Below the pieces are notes generated by a model. It searched no databases. It was not told the DNA's origin and was given only the letters and a program-made list of their open reading frames with translations. A program made the position numbers and the translations under genes. Shown piece after piece: positions 7,930 to 18,737 of a DNA stretch of 39,772 nucleotides. The stretch comes from Bacteroidota bacterium (GTDB lineage Bacteria > Bacteroidota > Rhodothermia > Rhodothermales > Bin80): the NCBI GenBank assembly GCA_026708685.1, contig JAPOUL010000028.1:1-39772 (forward strand). Reading direction: 5' to 3'. The stretch's first letter is position 1, and every line of letters starts with the position of its first letter.

Positions 7930-8844
7930 TCAGGCAATAAGACGATCTACAATCAGAGCAATGACCAAAACGGGGACATACGCAATACTGGTGAGCAGAA
8001 CTCGGCGTGCCTGAGTAGAGGTTTGCTTTTGACAAAAACCAAAGGCAGGCCATATAAATCCGAGTCCAGCCGGAATGATTACCCCTAGATACAACCATCC
8101 AGTGTATCCAAGGAACCAAGGTAATACACTTACCAGCCCCATTAGGATACTGTAGGTGAGAATTCTATGGGAGGTCGCACTTGCTTCTGGATTTCTTGTG
8201 GGCAACATGGCATGGCCGCCACGTGCATAATCTTTGCGGTACATCCAGGCAAGAGCCAAAAAGTGCGGAATCTGCCAGAGAGCAAACACACCGAATAAGA
8301 TCCATCCACCGAGCCCTACCATTCCAGTTACCGCCGTGTAGCCTCCAAGTGCAGGTAATGCACCCGGGATCGTGCCGATGAGGGTGTTGTAGGTCGTACG
8401 ACGTTTGAGAGGGGTATAAGCAAAGAGATACAATAGGATGGTAAGTGCCGCCAGAATGAGTGTGATCAGGTTCACCCACCAAAGCAAGAAGAGTCCTCCA
8501 CTCATGAGTACGATGCCAAAGGCAAGTGCAACATTTGGTCGAATACGACCAGATGGCAATGGCCTCTGTGCAGTACGACGCATCAGAGCATCGTTATGGC
8601 GCTCAAAGTAGTGGTTTAAGACAGCCCCTCCTGCACTCGATAATGCAGTCCCTGATAACGTAAGAGCAAGTAATAAGAGTTCAAAATCGACGGTTGACCC
8701 AAGGATAAATCCTGCCAGAGCTGCAAGCACAACCTGAAAAGTAATTTCAGGTTTGATGAGCTCCCAGAAGTCTTGGGCCATCGTCAATGGACCAGTGCCC
8801 GGGCGCAGAAGCCTTAGTTCAGAAGCGTCGTCAGAGGGGTACAT
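7930..8844 (-). CDS. ctaB: Protoheme IX farnesyltransferase (heme O synthase)
   Basis: This UbiA-family membrane enzyme attaches a farnesyl chain to heme b to make heme O, the precursor of heme A for cytochrome oxidase. The first Asp-rich motif is in NHYFERHNDALMRRTAQRPLPSGRI; the second region is FALWQIPHFLALAWMYRKDYARGG, which is characteristic of CtaB/CyoE. Eight or nine hydrophobic segments are visible. I chose ATG 8844 (304 residues), four bases after the ctaA stop; a TTG at 8859 would add five residues and overlap ctaA. Together with ctaA it forms a heme A synthesis operon. Oxidase subunit genes are not in the window. Confidence 0.95.
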   Translation of the reverse strand: MYPSDDASELRLLRPGTGPLTMAQDFWELIKPEITFQVVLAALAGFILGSTVDFELLLLALTLSGTALSSAGGAVLNHYFERHNDALMRRTAQRPLPSGRIRPNVALAFGIVLMSGGLFLLWWVNLITLILAALTILLYLFAYTPLKRRTTYNTLIGTIPGALPALGGYTAVTGMVGLGGWILFGVFALWQIPHFLALAWMYRKDYARGGHAMLPTRNPEASATSHRILTYSILMGLVSVLPWFLGYTGWLYLGVIIPAGLGFIWPAFGFCQKQTSTQARRVLLTSIAYVPVLVIALIVDRLIA

Positions 8845-8848
8845 AAGA

Positions 8849-9787
8849 CTATCGCTCAATCTTTAACTTCATGGTGGTCACAATGACACAAGCACAACTC
8901 CCCATTACAATAGTTCCAATGACTAAGTGACTCGATGAAAGAATGACTTGCAAGAGACTTCGTTGACTGGTTCCAAAATCATGCAGTAAGATAATCAAGG
9001 CTGCCACCCCAAGTAAAATCTGTATGCCTACACTGATGAGCATCCACCATGCACCCCGATTTAAGAGAGATTGATCACGAAAATGTTCACGAATATAGCC
9101 ACAAGTGATCAGGATTAAAGATAATGCAAGAATACTTCCCACGACATGGACAACGATAAAATTAATGTCAATGCCTGCACCTGGATGGCGAAGCAGAGCA
9201 CCAAGTAGGATTTGTAGATAAATCGCTATGCCCGAAGCCATCGCAAAGTGACGTAGTCGGAGCATCTTAGAGGACTCCTCAAGGGAGTGTTGGAACCAAG
9301 TCTGTGAGTTTGAGAGGGTGAGAACAGCGGCAGTACTAAAAAAAAGTTGAGCACCCATAGCGTGAGCCACAGCCAGATCCAGGGATTCCCATATCACTCG
9401 TAACCCGCCCAAGGTGCCCTGCAAAATAACAAGACCGACCGCTGAGATCGCCGTCACCCGAACCCATTGGCGTTTGTCCGTGATGAAGGTCCATAAGGCG
9501 AACCCCATGATCCAGAGGCCAACCAGTGCCCCAACAAGCCGATGTCCATGCTCTGCCAAAATCGGCCCCACTTGCCACCACTGTATGTCAGGATTGTCAG
9601 GATCACTAAATCCTGTGGCGATGGGATCATACGATCCAAATGAAGTCGGCCAATCGGGTACGGCAAGACCAGCTTCAATACTGGTCACAACTCCGCCCCA
9701 ACTGACGAGAATCAGACATAGAAGTAGCCCGAAGTTAGCGTAGTAAAACCGCCAACGGGAGTGGAGAGTAGGTGTAGACTCAATCAT
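8849..9787 (-). CDS. ctaA: Heme A synthase (COX15/CtaA family)
   Basis: The 312-residue integral membrane protein oxidises the C8 methyl of heme O to a formyl group, giving heme A. About eight membrane helices occur in two four-helix halves. Heme-ligand histidines are visible in EHGHRLVG (the EHxHR signature of the first half), AHAMGAQ, FIVVHVVG and SSHLVIG. The segment GGVVTSIEAGLAVPDWPTSF is a strong family marker. It is first in the ctaA-ctaB operon. glmM is divergent, 71 bases away. Presence implies an aa3-type or related heme A oxidase and therefore aerobic respiration. Confidence 0.95.
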   Translation of the reverse strand: MIESTPTLHSRWRFYYANFGLLLCLILVSWGGVVTSIEAGLAVPDWPTSFGSYDPIATGFSDPDNPDIQWWQVGPILAEHGHRLVGALVGLWIMGFALWTFITDKRQWVRVTAISAVGLVILQGTLGGLRVIWESLDLAVAHAMGAQLFFSTAAVLTLSNSQTWFQHSLEESSKMLRLRHFAMASGIAIYLQILLGALLRHPGAGIDINFIVVHVVGSILALSLILITCGYIREHFRDQSLLNRGAWWMLISVGIQILLGVAALIILLHDFGTSQRSLLQVILSSSHLVIGTIVMGSCACVIVTTMKLKIER

Positions 9788-9858
9788 TCAAAGGAAAAAC
9801 TGGTATTCCGCAACCCAAACGATACAAAATCGGTTTCATAGCCAACTTACCTTTTCAA

Positions 9859-11223
9859 ATGCGAACGCTCATTGAATCAATTTCGGGGATTCGAGGAATC
9901 TATGGTGCTGGATTAGACGCATTGGTGCTTGTACGCTATAGTCTGGCTTTCGGTACATTTTGTTTAAAGCAACCCAATCATCTTCCCCTACGGATTGTTG
10001 TAGGGCGGGATGGACGAGTTTCGGGAGAGGTTTGCTCTCAAATTGTCATTGCAACGCTAAGAAGTCTGGGATTTGAAGTGGTAGATGTAGGGCTATCTCC
10101 TACACCAACAGTTGCAATGGCCGTATTGTTTGAAAAAGCAAGGGGAGGCATTATCCTCAGTGCATCGCACAACCCCGAACAATGGAATGCTCTCAAGCTC
10201 CTCAATGAGACCAGTGAATTTCTTTCACCAGAGCAGGGTCAAACAGTCATGGAACTAGCCCAACAGATGGAGGCACCTGATCATCATGAGGCACCTACAG
10301 GTCAGATGCGTACAGTTGACTATATCCCAAGCCATATTGATTCCATCCTAAATATAGAATTTTGTCAGCCAGACATCATCAGGTCTCAAAACTATAAAGT
10401 AGTGGTGGATGGGATTAATTCCGTAGGGTCTCTTGCGATTCCTCCTTTGTTAGATCGCCTGGGTGTAAGAGAGACCCACCTGATCAATGGTGAAGTGACT
10501 GGACGCTTTGCCCATCCTGCAGAGCCGCTACCTGAGCACTTACATGAGACGATGGAGGTTGTTGGTCAATCCAATGCAGATCTGGGCATTGTCGTAGATC
10601 CAGATGCCGATCGTCTCGCTCTGATTGATAATCTAGGTCACTATGTGAGTGAAGAGTTAACTCAAGTCATAGCCGCAGATTTTCTATGGCGTAAACGAAG
10701 TGGATCATTTGCGACCAATTTATCTTCTTCCCGAGCGATTGATGATGTAGCGGCACGCTATCAGATGCCAGTCTATCGATCAGCTGTAGGTGAAATTAAT
10801 GTGGTGAAGACCATGCAGCAATTTGATGCCATCCTGGGTGGAGAGGGTAATGGAGGAGTGATTTTACCAGATCTACACTATGGAAGAGATGCACTGGTTG
10901 GTATTATGATGGTCATTCAGCATTTGGCAGAGTTAGGGGTCCCTCTTTCCGAGTATCGCCAATCTCTGCCTCAGTATGTGATATCAAAGAATAAGATCAC
11001 GGCTACTGATCCAGACGTAATCCTTAAGCGCTTTGCGATCAAACATGCGAGCAAGGATCTTTCAACCATTGATGGGGTGAAGATTGATTTCACGGATGGC
11101 TGGGTTCATATCAGAAAGTCAAATACCGAACCGATCGTTCGTATTTATGCAGAGGCAAAGACGAAGCAAGAAGCCGAGGAATTGGCCCAGTGGTGTATCA
11201 GCGATATAGCATCGGACCAGTGA
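9859..11223 (+). CDS. glmM: Phosphoglucosamine mutase (alpha-D-phosphohexomutase family)
   Basis: The 454-residue protein likely converts glucosamine-6-phosphate to glucosamine-1-phosphate for UDP-GlcNAc and peptidoglycan synthesis. All four phosphohexomutase domains are represented. Ser103 in SASHNPEQWNALKLLNE is the phosphoserine. DPDADRLALID is the metal loop. GEGNGGVILPDLHYGRDA is the sugar-specificity loop. RKSNTEPIVRIYAEA is the phosphate-binding loop. The wording ASHNPEQWNALKLLN is typical of Bacteroidota-type GlmM. Phosphomannomutase or phosphoglucomutase activity cannot be excluded from sequence alone, since the family is promiscuous. It is a single gene, convergent with groEL. Confidence 0.88.
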   Translation: MRTLIESISGIRGIYGAGLDALVLVRYSLAFGTFCLKQPNHLPLRIVVGRDGRVSGEVCSQIVIATLRSLGFEVVDVGLSPTPTVAMAVLFEKARGGIILSASHNPEQWNALKLLNETSEFLSPEQGQTVMELAQQMEAPDHHEAPTGQMRTVDYIPSHIDSILNIEFCQPDIIRSQNYKVVVDGINSVGSLAIPPLLDRLGVRETHLINGEVTGRFAHPAEPLPEHLHETMEVVGQSNADLGIVVDPDADRLALIDNLGHYVSEELTQVIAADFLWRKRSGSFATNLSSSRAIDDVAARYQMPVYRSAVGEINVVKTMQQFDAILGGEGNGGVILPDLHYGRDALVGIMMVIQHLAELGVPLSEYRQSLPQYVISKNKITATDPDVILKRFAIKHASKDLSTIDGVKIDFTDGWVHIRKSNTEPIVRIYAEAKTKQEAEELAQWCISDIASDQ

Positions 11224-11252
11224 TCGCTACGATCAGATAGACAGCAATCCAC

Positions 11253-11284
11253 AAAAAAGGGGCGAAGCCCAACGGCTCCGCCCC
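11253..11284 (-). terminator. Rho-independent terminator of groES-groEL
   Basis: Read on the minus strand, an 11-base stem with one mismatch (GGGGCGGAGCC, loop GTTG, GGCTTCGCCCC, 11259-11284) is followed by TTTTTT (11258-11253). It lies about 25 bases after the groEL stop. On the plus strand the hairpin lies downstream of glmM but lacks a T-run there. Confidence 0.85.
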
Positions 11285-11307
11285 TAAGGCTTTCTAAATG
11301 GACTTCT

Positions 11308-12969
<1,662 letters not shown>

Positions 12970-12990
12970 TTAAAAAATGTGAAAGATGAG

Positions 12991-13275
12991 TTACTGAATG
13001 ATTCCGAGGATGTCGCTCTCGCGCATGATCATATATTCCTCGTTGTCGAGTGTTACCTCGGTTCCCGAATACTTCCCATAGAGAACGGTATCACCAGCTT
13101 TGACGGTCATGTCAATTTTGGTACCGTTTTCGACACGTCCAGGGCCTACAGCAAGAACAACGCCGCGCTGAGGCTTCTCTTTGGCTGTGTCAGGGATGTA
13201 AAGGCCGCTCGCAGTCTGCTCTTCAGCTTCCTGCGTTTGCACGACCACACGATCACTAAGTGGTTGAATGTTCAT
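12991..13275 (-). CDS. groES: Co-chaperonin GroES (Hsp10)
   Basis: The 94-residue protein is a heptameric lid for GroEL. The start [20 protein letters not shown], the mobile-loop region around [30 protein letters not shown] and the ending ESDILGIIQ are all canonical. It is the first gene of the groES-groEL operon and starts about 38 bases downstream of the CIRCE operator. Confidence 0.98.
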   Translation of the reverse strand: MNIQPLSDRVVVQTQEAEEQTASGLYIPDTAKEKPQRGVVLAVGPGRVENGTKIDMTVKAGDTVLYGKYSGTEVTLDNEEYMIMRESDILGIIQ

Positions 13276-13312
13276 AAGAAAAAAGGTTAGGTGATAGATT
13301 AAGTGAAACTTG

Positions 13313-13339
13313 TTAGCACTCTTTAACGAGGAGTGCTAA
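13313..13339 (-). promoter_or_regulatory. CIRCE operator (HrcA-binding site)
   Basis: TTAGCACTC (13313-13321), a 9-base spacer, then GAGTGCTAA (13331-13339): an exact match to the consensus TTAGCACTC-N9-GAGTGCTAA. It lies between the groES start and its upstream region. HrcA binding here represses groESL until heat or unfolded protein titrates GroEL away. The hrcA gene itself is not in the window. Confidence 0.97.
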
Positions 13340-13500
13340 CAATGGTGCCCAATAGTTAGTGGAATAATGATTATCTTATTCATCATCTACTAGACAATCT
13401 CAACTTATGCAAAGAGTGTGCCACTGGTTTCTTGGCCATAATTAACCGTGTGTGGATGCCAATACGACATAATACGCTTTTGCAGTGGACAAAATGACCT

Positions 13501-13947
13501 ATGACGGCTCAAATTAACTGGCTTGGATGGATAGGAGCCTGGTTACTTATGGCAGTTTTACCGATTACTGTGAGTTTAACTCCTTGGATAAGTGAGCCAT
13601 TGAGATATGTCTTGATGGAGGCATTCCACATCTTTTGTCATCAAATTCCAGAGCGTTCACCCCATGTGAATGGTGTTCAACTGGCTGTGTGTGATCGATG
13701 TTATGGTATCCTCATTGGTCTGTGTTCGGGTCCCCTAATGGCTTTGTTCTACTGGAAGTGGATTGCACGTCATGCACGAATGATGATCATCGTTTCTATC
13801 GTACCCTTGGTGATTGATTGGGGATTTGGAATAGTAGGGGTTCTTTCAAATACCCCAGAAAGCAGATTTGTGACGGGATTTCTTTTTGGGATCGTTGCAG
13901 GGGGGCTGGTCGCTCATGGGATGTCATTTCGTAAACATGAGCAGTGA
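13501..13947 (+). CDS. DUF2085 family membrane protein
   Basis: The 148-residue protein has about four membrane helices. The diagnostic stretch is FHIFCHQIPERSPHVNG followed by LAVCDRCYGILIGL. The CHQxPERS and CxRCxGI elements define the DUF2085 family, whose function is unknown; the conserved Cys/His set suggests metal or redox involvement (inference). It starts at ATG 13501 and is transcribed away from groES across a 160-base gap holding CIRCE. It appears to be a single gene. Confidence 0.85.
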   Translation: MTAQINWLGWIGAWLLMAVLPITVSLTPWISEPLRYVLMEAFHIFCHQIPERSPHVNGVQLAVCDRCYGILIGLCSGPLMALFYWKWIARHARMMIIVSIVPLVIDWGFGIVGVLSNTPESRFVTGFLFGIVAGGLVAHGMSFRKHEQ

Positions 13948-14088
13948 TAGGGGGCATCCCATGACCAAGGAATACATCAATTTCGACATATTTTTCAGAA
14001 TACATGATTAATGCGATATAGACTTGACATTTCAATCATGAAACATTATCTTTGTAATTCGTAGTAAACAAGAACAAACATTTTTCCA

Positions 14089-14613
14089 ATGCCTTCAAAA
14101 ATTCAATCTATTCTGATTGGTGGTCTACTTGCCGCCGTAATTGGTGTTTTTATTGCCGTAGCCAGTGAAGTTTCTGGTGCATCGGACCCTGGTAATTCTT
14201 CCTCAGCTTTAGGAATCGTGTTCCAATTATTAGGCTGTATGGCCGCGATGACGAGTGGTTTAATTGCGGTATGGCATTACACCAATGAGAACGAATTAAC
14301 GCTGACGGGGGGACAAGGAGTTGGGGTTGGTGTCTTAGCTGGCCTCGTTTATGCCGTGGGAATTTTGATTCTCTCCTATGTATTGGTGGGCATAGGTCTT
14401 CTACCATCACCTGAGGAGTCCTTTGAGAGAATACGTGATTCGGGTGCATTTGATGCACCTGGAGCAGAACAGGCAGAGTCCATTACGCGAATGATGCTTA
14501 CTTGGGGGATTCCAATCATCACAACGGTGATTGGAGTAATCATGGGGCTCATTGGTGGAGCCATTGGTGCTGCGGTATTTAAGCGTGGTGCTGATGACGA
14601 GATGAGTGAGTGA
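14089..14613 (+). CDS. Four-helix membrane protein of unknown function
   Basis: The 174-residue protein has four hydrophobic segments: about residues 7-27, 42-63, 75-105 and 140-165. A hydrophilic loop between the third and fourth (PSPEESFERIRDSGAFDAPG) is acidic. The last helix is glycine-rich (VIGVIMGLIGGAIGAAVF). The layout resembles the DUF4199-type membrane proteins common in Bacteroidota, but I see no decisive motif. It has its own 140-base upstream gap and is followed by a 13-base inverted repeat. Confidence 0.75.
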   Translation: MPSKIQSILIGGLLAAVIGVFIAVASEVSGASDPGNSSSALGIVFQLLGCMAAMTSGLIAVWHYTNENELTLTGGQGVGVGVLAGLVYAVGILILSYVLVGIGLLPSPEESFERIRDSGAFDAPGAEQAESITRMMLTWGIPIITTVIGVIMGLIGGAIGAAVFKRGADDEMSE

Positions 14614-15132
14614 ACCGTCTTAATGGACTGAAAAGATTTTATGGAATGCGGTGATTCGTAGAGTCCAATCATTTAAACAGATGGTTTTTGCAACTTTTCA
14701 GTCCATCCATGATGAGTGTGCTTGATGTCTCATTCACATTAGTCAATTACGATCTACTTTCCTGAACTTATTGAAGGAATGACTCTGCACGCATGATGGT
14801 GTTTGCCTCATCATAGTAATGTTGGCCAGTGTGTGTGATCTCCACATGAGATTAGTCATATACCTTGATATCTCCTAAGTATATTGGTGGTTTTTCCGAT
14901 CAACTTGCCATGACGGAGAGATGGATTAAAGGGCTTTATTATGCTTATTCGCATTTGTCATGTAAAATGCATGATAATCTCTCCATGTCTAATTGGATGT
15001 TTGGATGATGTGTGCTGGTTCATGGTAGATTGCCAGATCCATTGACTCAATGGTATAGATCTATTTCTGGCCTTTGACAAAATCATCCGAAAGTGATTGT
15101 GCTGATATCTATCCAATTATTTAAGATCAATC
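14614..15132. other. Gene-free gap with two inverted-repeat structures
   Basis: These 519 bases have no credible coding frame. A 13-base perfect inverted repeat bounds 14623-14706. A nested structure lies at 14915-14984: outer arms GGAGAGAT and ATCTCTCC, and inside them GCATTT (14951) and AAATGC (14965). The rest shows nothing recognisable. Confidence 0.6.
14623..14706. repeat. 84-base segment bounded by a perfect 13-base inverted repeat
   Basis: ATGGACTGAAAAG (14623-14635) and CTTTTCAGTCCAT (14694-14706) are exact reverse complements. The left arm starts ten bases after the stop of the 14089 gene. No target duplication is visible. It could be a second type of miniature element or a large stem-loop at the transcript end; there is no T-run to make it a normal terminator. 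Confidence 0.6.
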
Positions 15133-18036
15133 ATGTTCATCTCGTCTGGCAGGAGAATCACCGTCATCATGGATCAATCAGTTTGCCTATTGTTGTTGGT
15201 CGTGCCAGCAATCGCCTTATGTACATCCATCGTTTGGGCACAAGATTCTGAATCTGTGTATAGAGATCAAATGGTTGTGGTTCAGTTTGATCATGAAATC
15301 ATCTCTGGTAACAGCAAGGCGAGTAGTGGTCTACTGAGTTTTGACACAAAGGCTACACATTATGGAGTTTATTCCATAGAGAGGATGTTTCCATTCTTAG
15401 ATGATATACAGCATTCCCCAGAGACCAAGGAAAATATTTTAGCATTAAGTCGCACCTATTATGTCCATTACAGTGCACCAATAGATCCGTATCAAGTTGC
15501 TCAGGAGTTTTCAAAAGTGTATGGAGTGACCTATGCTGAGCATGTTCCAATCTATCATTTTCAAGGTGATGTAACACAGGAGCATCCAGACGATCCACTG
15601 TATGATCAGCAGACCTATTTGAAACACCTACGTTTGCCCGAAGCTTGGGATATCGTAAAGTCTGACGATAGAAGTACGCCAGTGCTGATTGCCATCATTG
15701 ACAGCGGGACAGAATGGCAACATGAAGATTTAGTCCATAATGTTTGGATGAATGAAGATGAGGTTCCTGATAATGGTATAGATGATGATTTGAACGGATT
15801 TATTGATGATATCTATGGGATTAATTTAGCGAATGGTAATCTTCTTGATAACGACCCAACTGCTGATCCCGAAGGTCCATTCAGTGGATTTCATGGTAGT
15901 GCAACGGCTGGTATTGCAAGTGCTTCAAGCGGAAATGGCATTGGAATTTCTGGTGCTGCATGGAATGCTCAATTGATGCATATCAATGCAGGATGTCCTA
16001 GCAGTGATGGAGTCTGCTACGGCTATGAAGGGATCTTATATGCAGCGATGAATGGTGCGGACATCATCAATGTAAGCTGGGGGTCGGAGCAGACAGTATT
16101 ACAATTACCCAATCATGCGATTCAGACCCTTGACCTCGCTACGGATTTAGGAGCACTAGTCATAGCGGCCGCCGGAAATGATCAACTCAACCACGACGAA
16201 TATGTAACGGGCCCAGCGTCCTATTACCGAGTACTTTCAGTTGGGGCTACGGAGAAAGATTCGAGGCGAAGAGCGGAATTTTCGAATTACGGAAGGTCTG
16301 TGAATGTATTCGCCCCTGGAGTCGATATTCTTCTGACCCTACCCAATGATCAATATGATATGGCCAGTGGCACATCCTTTGCAACTCCTCTGGTCGCAGG
16401 TATAGCCGCATTGGTGAAAACAAGGTTTCCTGAAATATCTCCAGATGCATTGCGTGAGCAGCTGCGTTTATCGGGTGAGAATATGGATGGGGAAAATCCC
16501 CCATTTGCGGGGCAGTTAGGGCGTGGATTTATCAATGCTTTGTCTACCTTGAACGTTCCCACGCTACCGAGTGTACGAGTCAATGATTGGTCATGGCACG
16601 ATATTAGTGGATCCAGTATCATCAATGCAGGGGATGATTTTGATTTAATAGTACGACTCACGAATTATCTTGCAGATGCTCAACAGTTAGAGGTGGAATT
16701 GATTCCCGAAGAATCATTCCCCTATATCAGAATCATGGAGTCAAAGGTCACGGTTGGTCATTTGAAGCAAGATGCATCTACCAATGTAACGTTTCGGTTG
16801 AAGTGGAGAGAAGATGTTACCGTGAATCAAGTCGCATCGTTCTATCTTCGAATTCAAGATGGTTCATTCACAGACCATGATGGTAATTTCCATCTCGGTA
16901 TTTCTACTCCTTCAGAACCTGCTACAATACGTGCGTTGAGAGCTTTGTATCAGTCAACCGATGGCGATCAATGGAAGGATAATACTGGCTGGAAGATTGA
17001 TGAAATCTCAACCCTTGACGAAGTATCCGAGTGGTATGGCATACAAGTAACGCAATCTACTCTCACTTGTATCCGTTTACAAGACAATAATTTAAGAGGA
17101 ACGCTCCCAGGTGAACTCAGCCAAATTTTTGGACTACAATGTTTGAACCTTTCCAATAATTCACTTACTGGATTGATTCCCTCTGAGTTAGGTCAGCTAT
17201 CTGAATTAGAACATGTCTTACTTGATGGAAATTCATTAAGTGGGCGGGTTCCTATAGAATTGGGGCAACTCACCCATTTGGTTTCACTGTCGTTGCAAAA
17301 TAATCAATTCAAGGGTTGGTTGCCAAGAAGTCTAATGCAATTAAATGATCTACAAACATTCAATTTTTCGGGGCAGGAACTTTGTGCACCACCAGATGAT
17401 GAATTTCAACAGTGGTTATTGAGCATTCCGAATGTGGACGGTCCGACATGCATAGGAGGGTTAGAATTAGCAACTAGCATTAATGATCAATCATTTTTAG
17501 TAGACACCCCAATCAATCCTCTGGTATTACCCCAGTCAAAAGGCGGCCAGCCACCTTTTTCGCATATGCTTACGCCATCCTTACCAAGTGGTCTATCTTT
17601 CAATGAAGCATCACGAACCATCAGCGGTACTCCCACAGTCATATTTGACCAAACAGAATTTAACTATATCGTTACTGATGCTAACCATCAGACTGGAACT
17701 CAATCATTCAGCATTGAAGTAATTGGATCGGTTTCAACTGAGAGTGCAAATCTTCCTCAAACGTTTATAGTTCATGGAAATTACCCAAATCCTTTTCAGC
17801 ATAGCACGAATATTAGGCTTGATCTACCTTGGAGAGCAGAAGTGAACGTTGTGGTGTTTGATCTCATGGGTCGTGAGGTGCTTGCGATTCCACCCGTCTA
17901 TCTGGAACCTGGATGGGGACACATTCTTGAGTTACGAGGTACAAGTCTGCCCTCTGGAGTATATGTCTACCGTGTCCACGCTTCCTCTTTGATCGGTACC
18001 CATAAGTATGTTGGGCACCTTGTCACTATTCGGTAA
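15133..18036 (+). CDS. Secreted subtilisin-family (S8) serine protease with leucine-rich repeats and T9SS sorting domain
   Basis: The 967-residue protein has this layout. A signal peptide ends near AQDS (residues 1-36; an ATG at 15169 is an alternative start). An I9-like propeptide region covers about 40-150. The S8 catalytic domain has Asp190 (IIDSGTEWQHE), His254 (GFHGSATAGIASA) and Ser415 (SGTSFATPLVAGIAAL). A beta-sandwich linker covers about 475-595. Plant-type leucine-rich repeats occupy 597-760 (LTGLIPSELGQLSELEHVLL and similar). A cadherin/Ig-like putative repeat follows (LPSGLSFNEASRTISGTP). A C-terminal domain from about residue 880 begins HGNYPNPF and ends with a GVYVYR-type strand, typical of type IX secretion cargo. 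All three catalytic residues are present. It is most likely exported to the surface to digest protein or process surface partners. It has no operon partners. Confidence 0.93.
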   Translation: MFISSGRRITVIMDQSVCLLLLVVPAIALCTSIVWAQDSESVYRDQMVVVQFDHEIISGNSKASSGLLSFDTKATHYGVYSIERMFPFLDDIQHSPETKENILALSRTYYVHYSAPIDPYQVAQEFSKVYGVTYAEHVPIYHFQGDVTQEHPDDPLYDQQTYLKHLRLPEAWDIVKSDDRSTPVLIAIIDSGTEWQHEDLVHNVWMNEDEVPDNGIDDDLNGFIDDIYGINLANGNLLDNDPTADPEGPFSGFHGSATAGIASASSGNGIGISGAAWNAQLMHINAGCPSSDGVCYGYEGILYAAMNGADIINVSWGSEQTVLQLPNHAIQTLDLATDLGALVIAAAGNDQLNHDEYVTGPASYYRVLSVGATEKDSRRRAEFSNYGRSVNVFAPGVDILLTLPNDQYDMASGTSFATPLVAGIAALVKTRFPEISPDALREQLRLSGENMDGENPPFAGQLGRGFINALSTLNVPTLPSVRVNDWSWHDISGSSIINAGDDFDLIVRLTNYLADAQQLEVELIPEESFPYIRIMESKVTVGHLKQDASTNVTFRLKWREDVTVNQVASFYLRIQDGSFTDHDGNFHLGISTPSEPATIRALRALYQSTDGDQWKDNTGWKIDEISTLDEVSEWYGIQVTQSTLTCIRLQDNNLRGTLPGELSQIFGLQCLNLSNNSLTGLIPSELGQLSELEHVLLDGNSLSGRVPIELGQLTHLVSLSLQNNQFKGWLPRSLMQLNDLQTFNFSGQELCAPPDDEFQQWLLSIPNVDGPTCIGGLELATSINDQSFLVDTPINPLVLPQSKGGQPPFSHMLTPSLPSGLSFNEASRTISGTPTVIFDQTEFNYIVTDANHQTGTQSFSIEVIGSVSTESANLPQTFIVHGNYPNPFQHSTNIRLDLPWRAEVNVVVFDLMGREVLAIPPVYLEPGWGHILELRGTSLPSGVYVYRVHASSLIGTHKYVGHLVTIR

Positions 18037-18737
18037 TCACCGCACCGTATTCCAACACGCGGAATTGCATCAATTACGAGCTTTTTGTAAAACCTCTGAA
18101 TTATCTCCAGAAAGCGTCAATAATGCCACGGGGAATCGTTTCACTACAATGTGTGGGTTTAGCGAATTATACCCCAAACTACAATTTATAACAAAACAGG
18201 TCATATACTGGGGTTAGATGGGTGCAAATGCCCGTAGATTTAATCGTAACCAAATGGTTTGAGTCGCTCTTCTGGCCCGATGGAGATGGTGGCACTTGGG
18301 TTTATAGACAAACGCTTGGCGAATCATAACTCAAATCTCGCAACCCCGATAGGCAAAGTGTATCAAACTAAACAGAATACGAATGTGTCCAGCCACACTG
18401 AAATGGTACCTGAATGTCTCAGTCTCCAAGAAAAAAACGCTCTGGGGAGTTACCGTCCATCTAGCACTGGAAGTGGCGCTGTACAACATACTGTCGTTGA
18501 ATCAATCCATTGATACAACTCCAGAAGAGTTAGCAAGTCCCTGTTTCCGCCTTTGTAGAAGCGAGATAAGCAAGCGTCATCATAAAAACCATGCCATTGA
18601 CTACCGATGTCAAGGCGGTAAGTACATATTCGTGGGCAGTCATCTGAGAGCATTCAAGATATACAGAATCCGTATCTTTGGCTGAACCAACTGCGATAGA
18701 TCGCGTTGGCTTTACTTATCATACTACCACAATAAAA
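18037..18737. other. Gene-poor gap with an eroded MITE copy
   Basis: These 701 bases contain short open frames on both strands but none has a recognisable domain or start context. An eroded copy of the GAGGCTTTTGCAAAACC element lies at about 18078-18172. The remainder is probably decayed sequence. Confidence 0.5.
18078..18172. mobile_element. Eroded MITE-like element, copy D (tentative)
   Basis: The left end GAGCTTTTTGTAAAACCTCTGA differs by a few bases from GAGGCTTTTGCAAAACCTCAGA of copy C. About 95 bases away GGTTTAGCGAA resembles the right end GGTTTTGCAAA. Between them TATCTCCAGAAA resembles TTTTCGTAGAAA. No target duplication is visible, consistent with an old insertion. Confidence 0.35.

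Noticed and set aside
18530..18643. 37-codon minus-strand frame with one hydrophobic stretch
   Set aside because: Too short and lacks a supporting context; likely chance within decayed sequence.
18678..18737. TTG start adding 20 residues to the AAA ATPase
   Set aside because: Family homology begins at MNLYTEHRGPAKYFHGRE; the leader is untypical.
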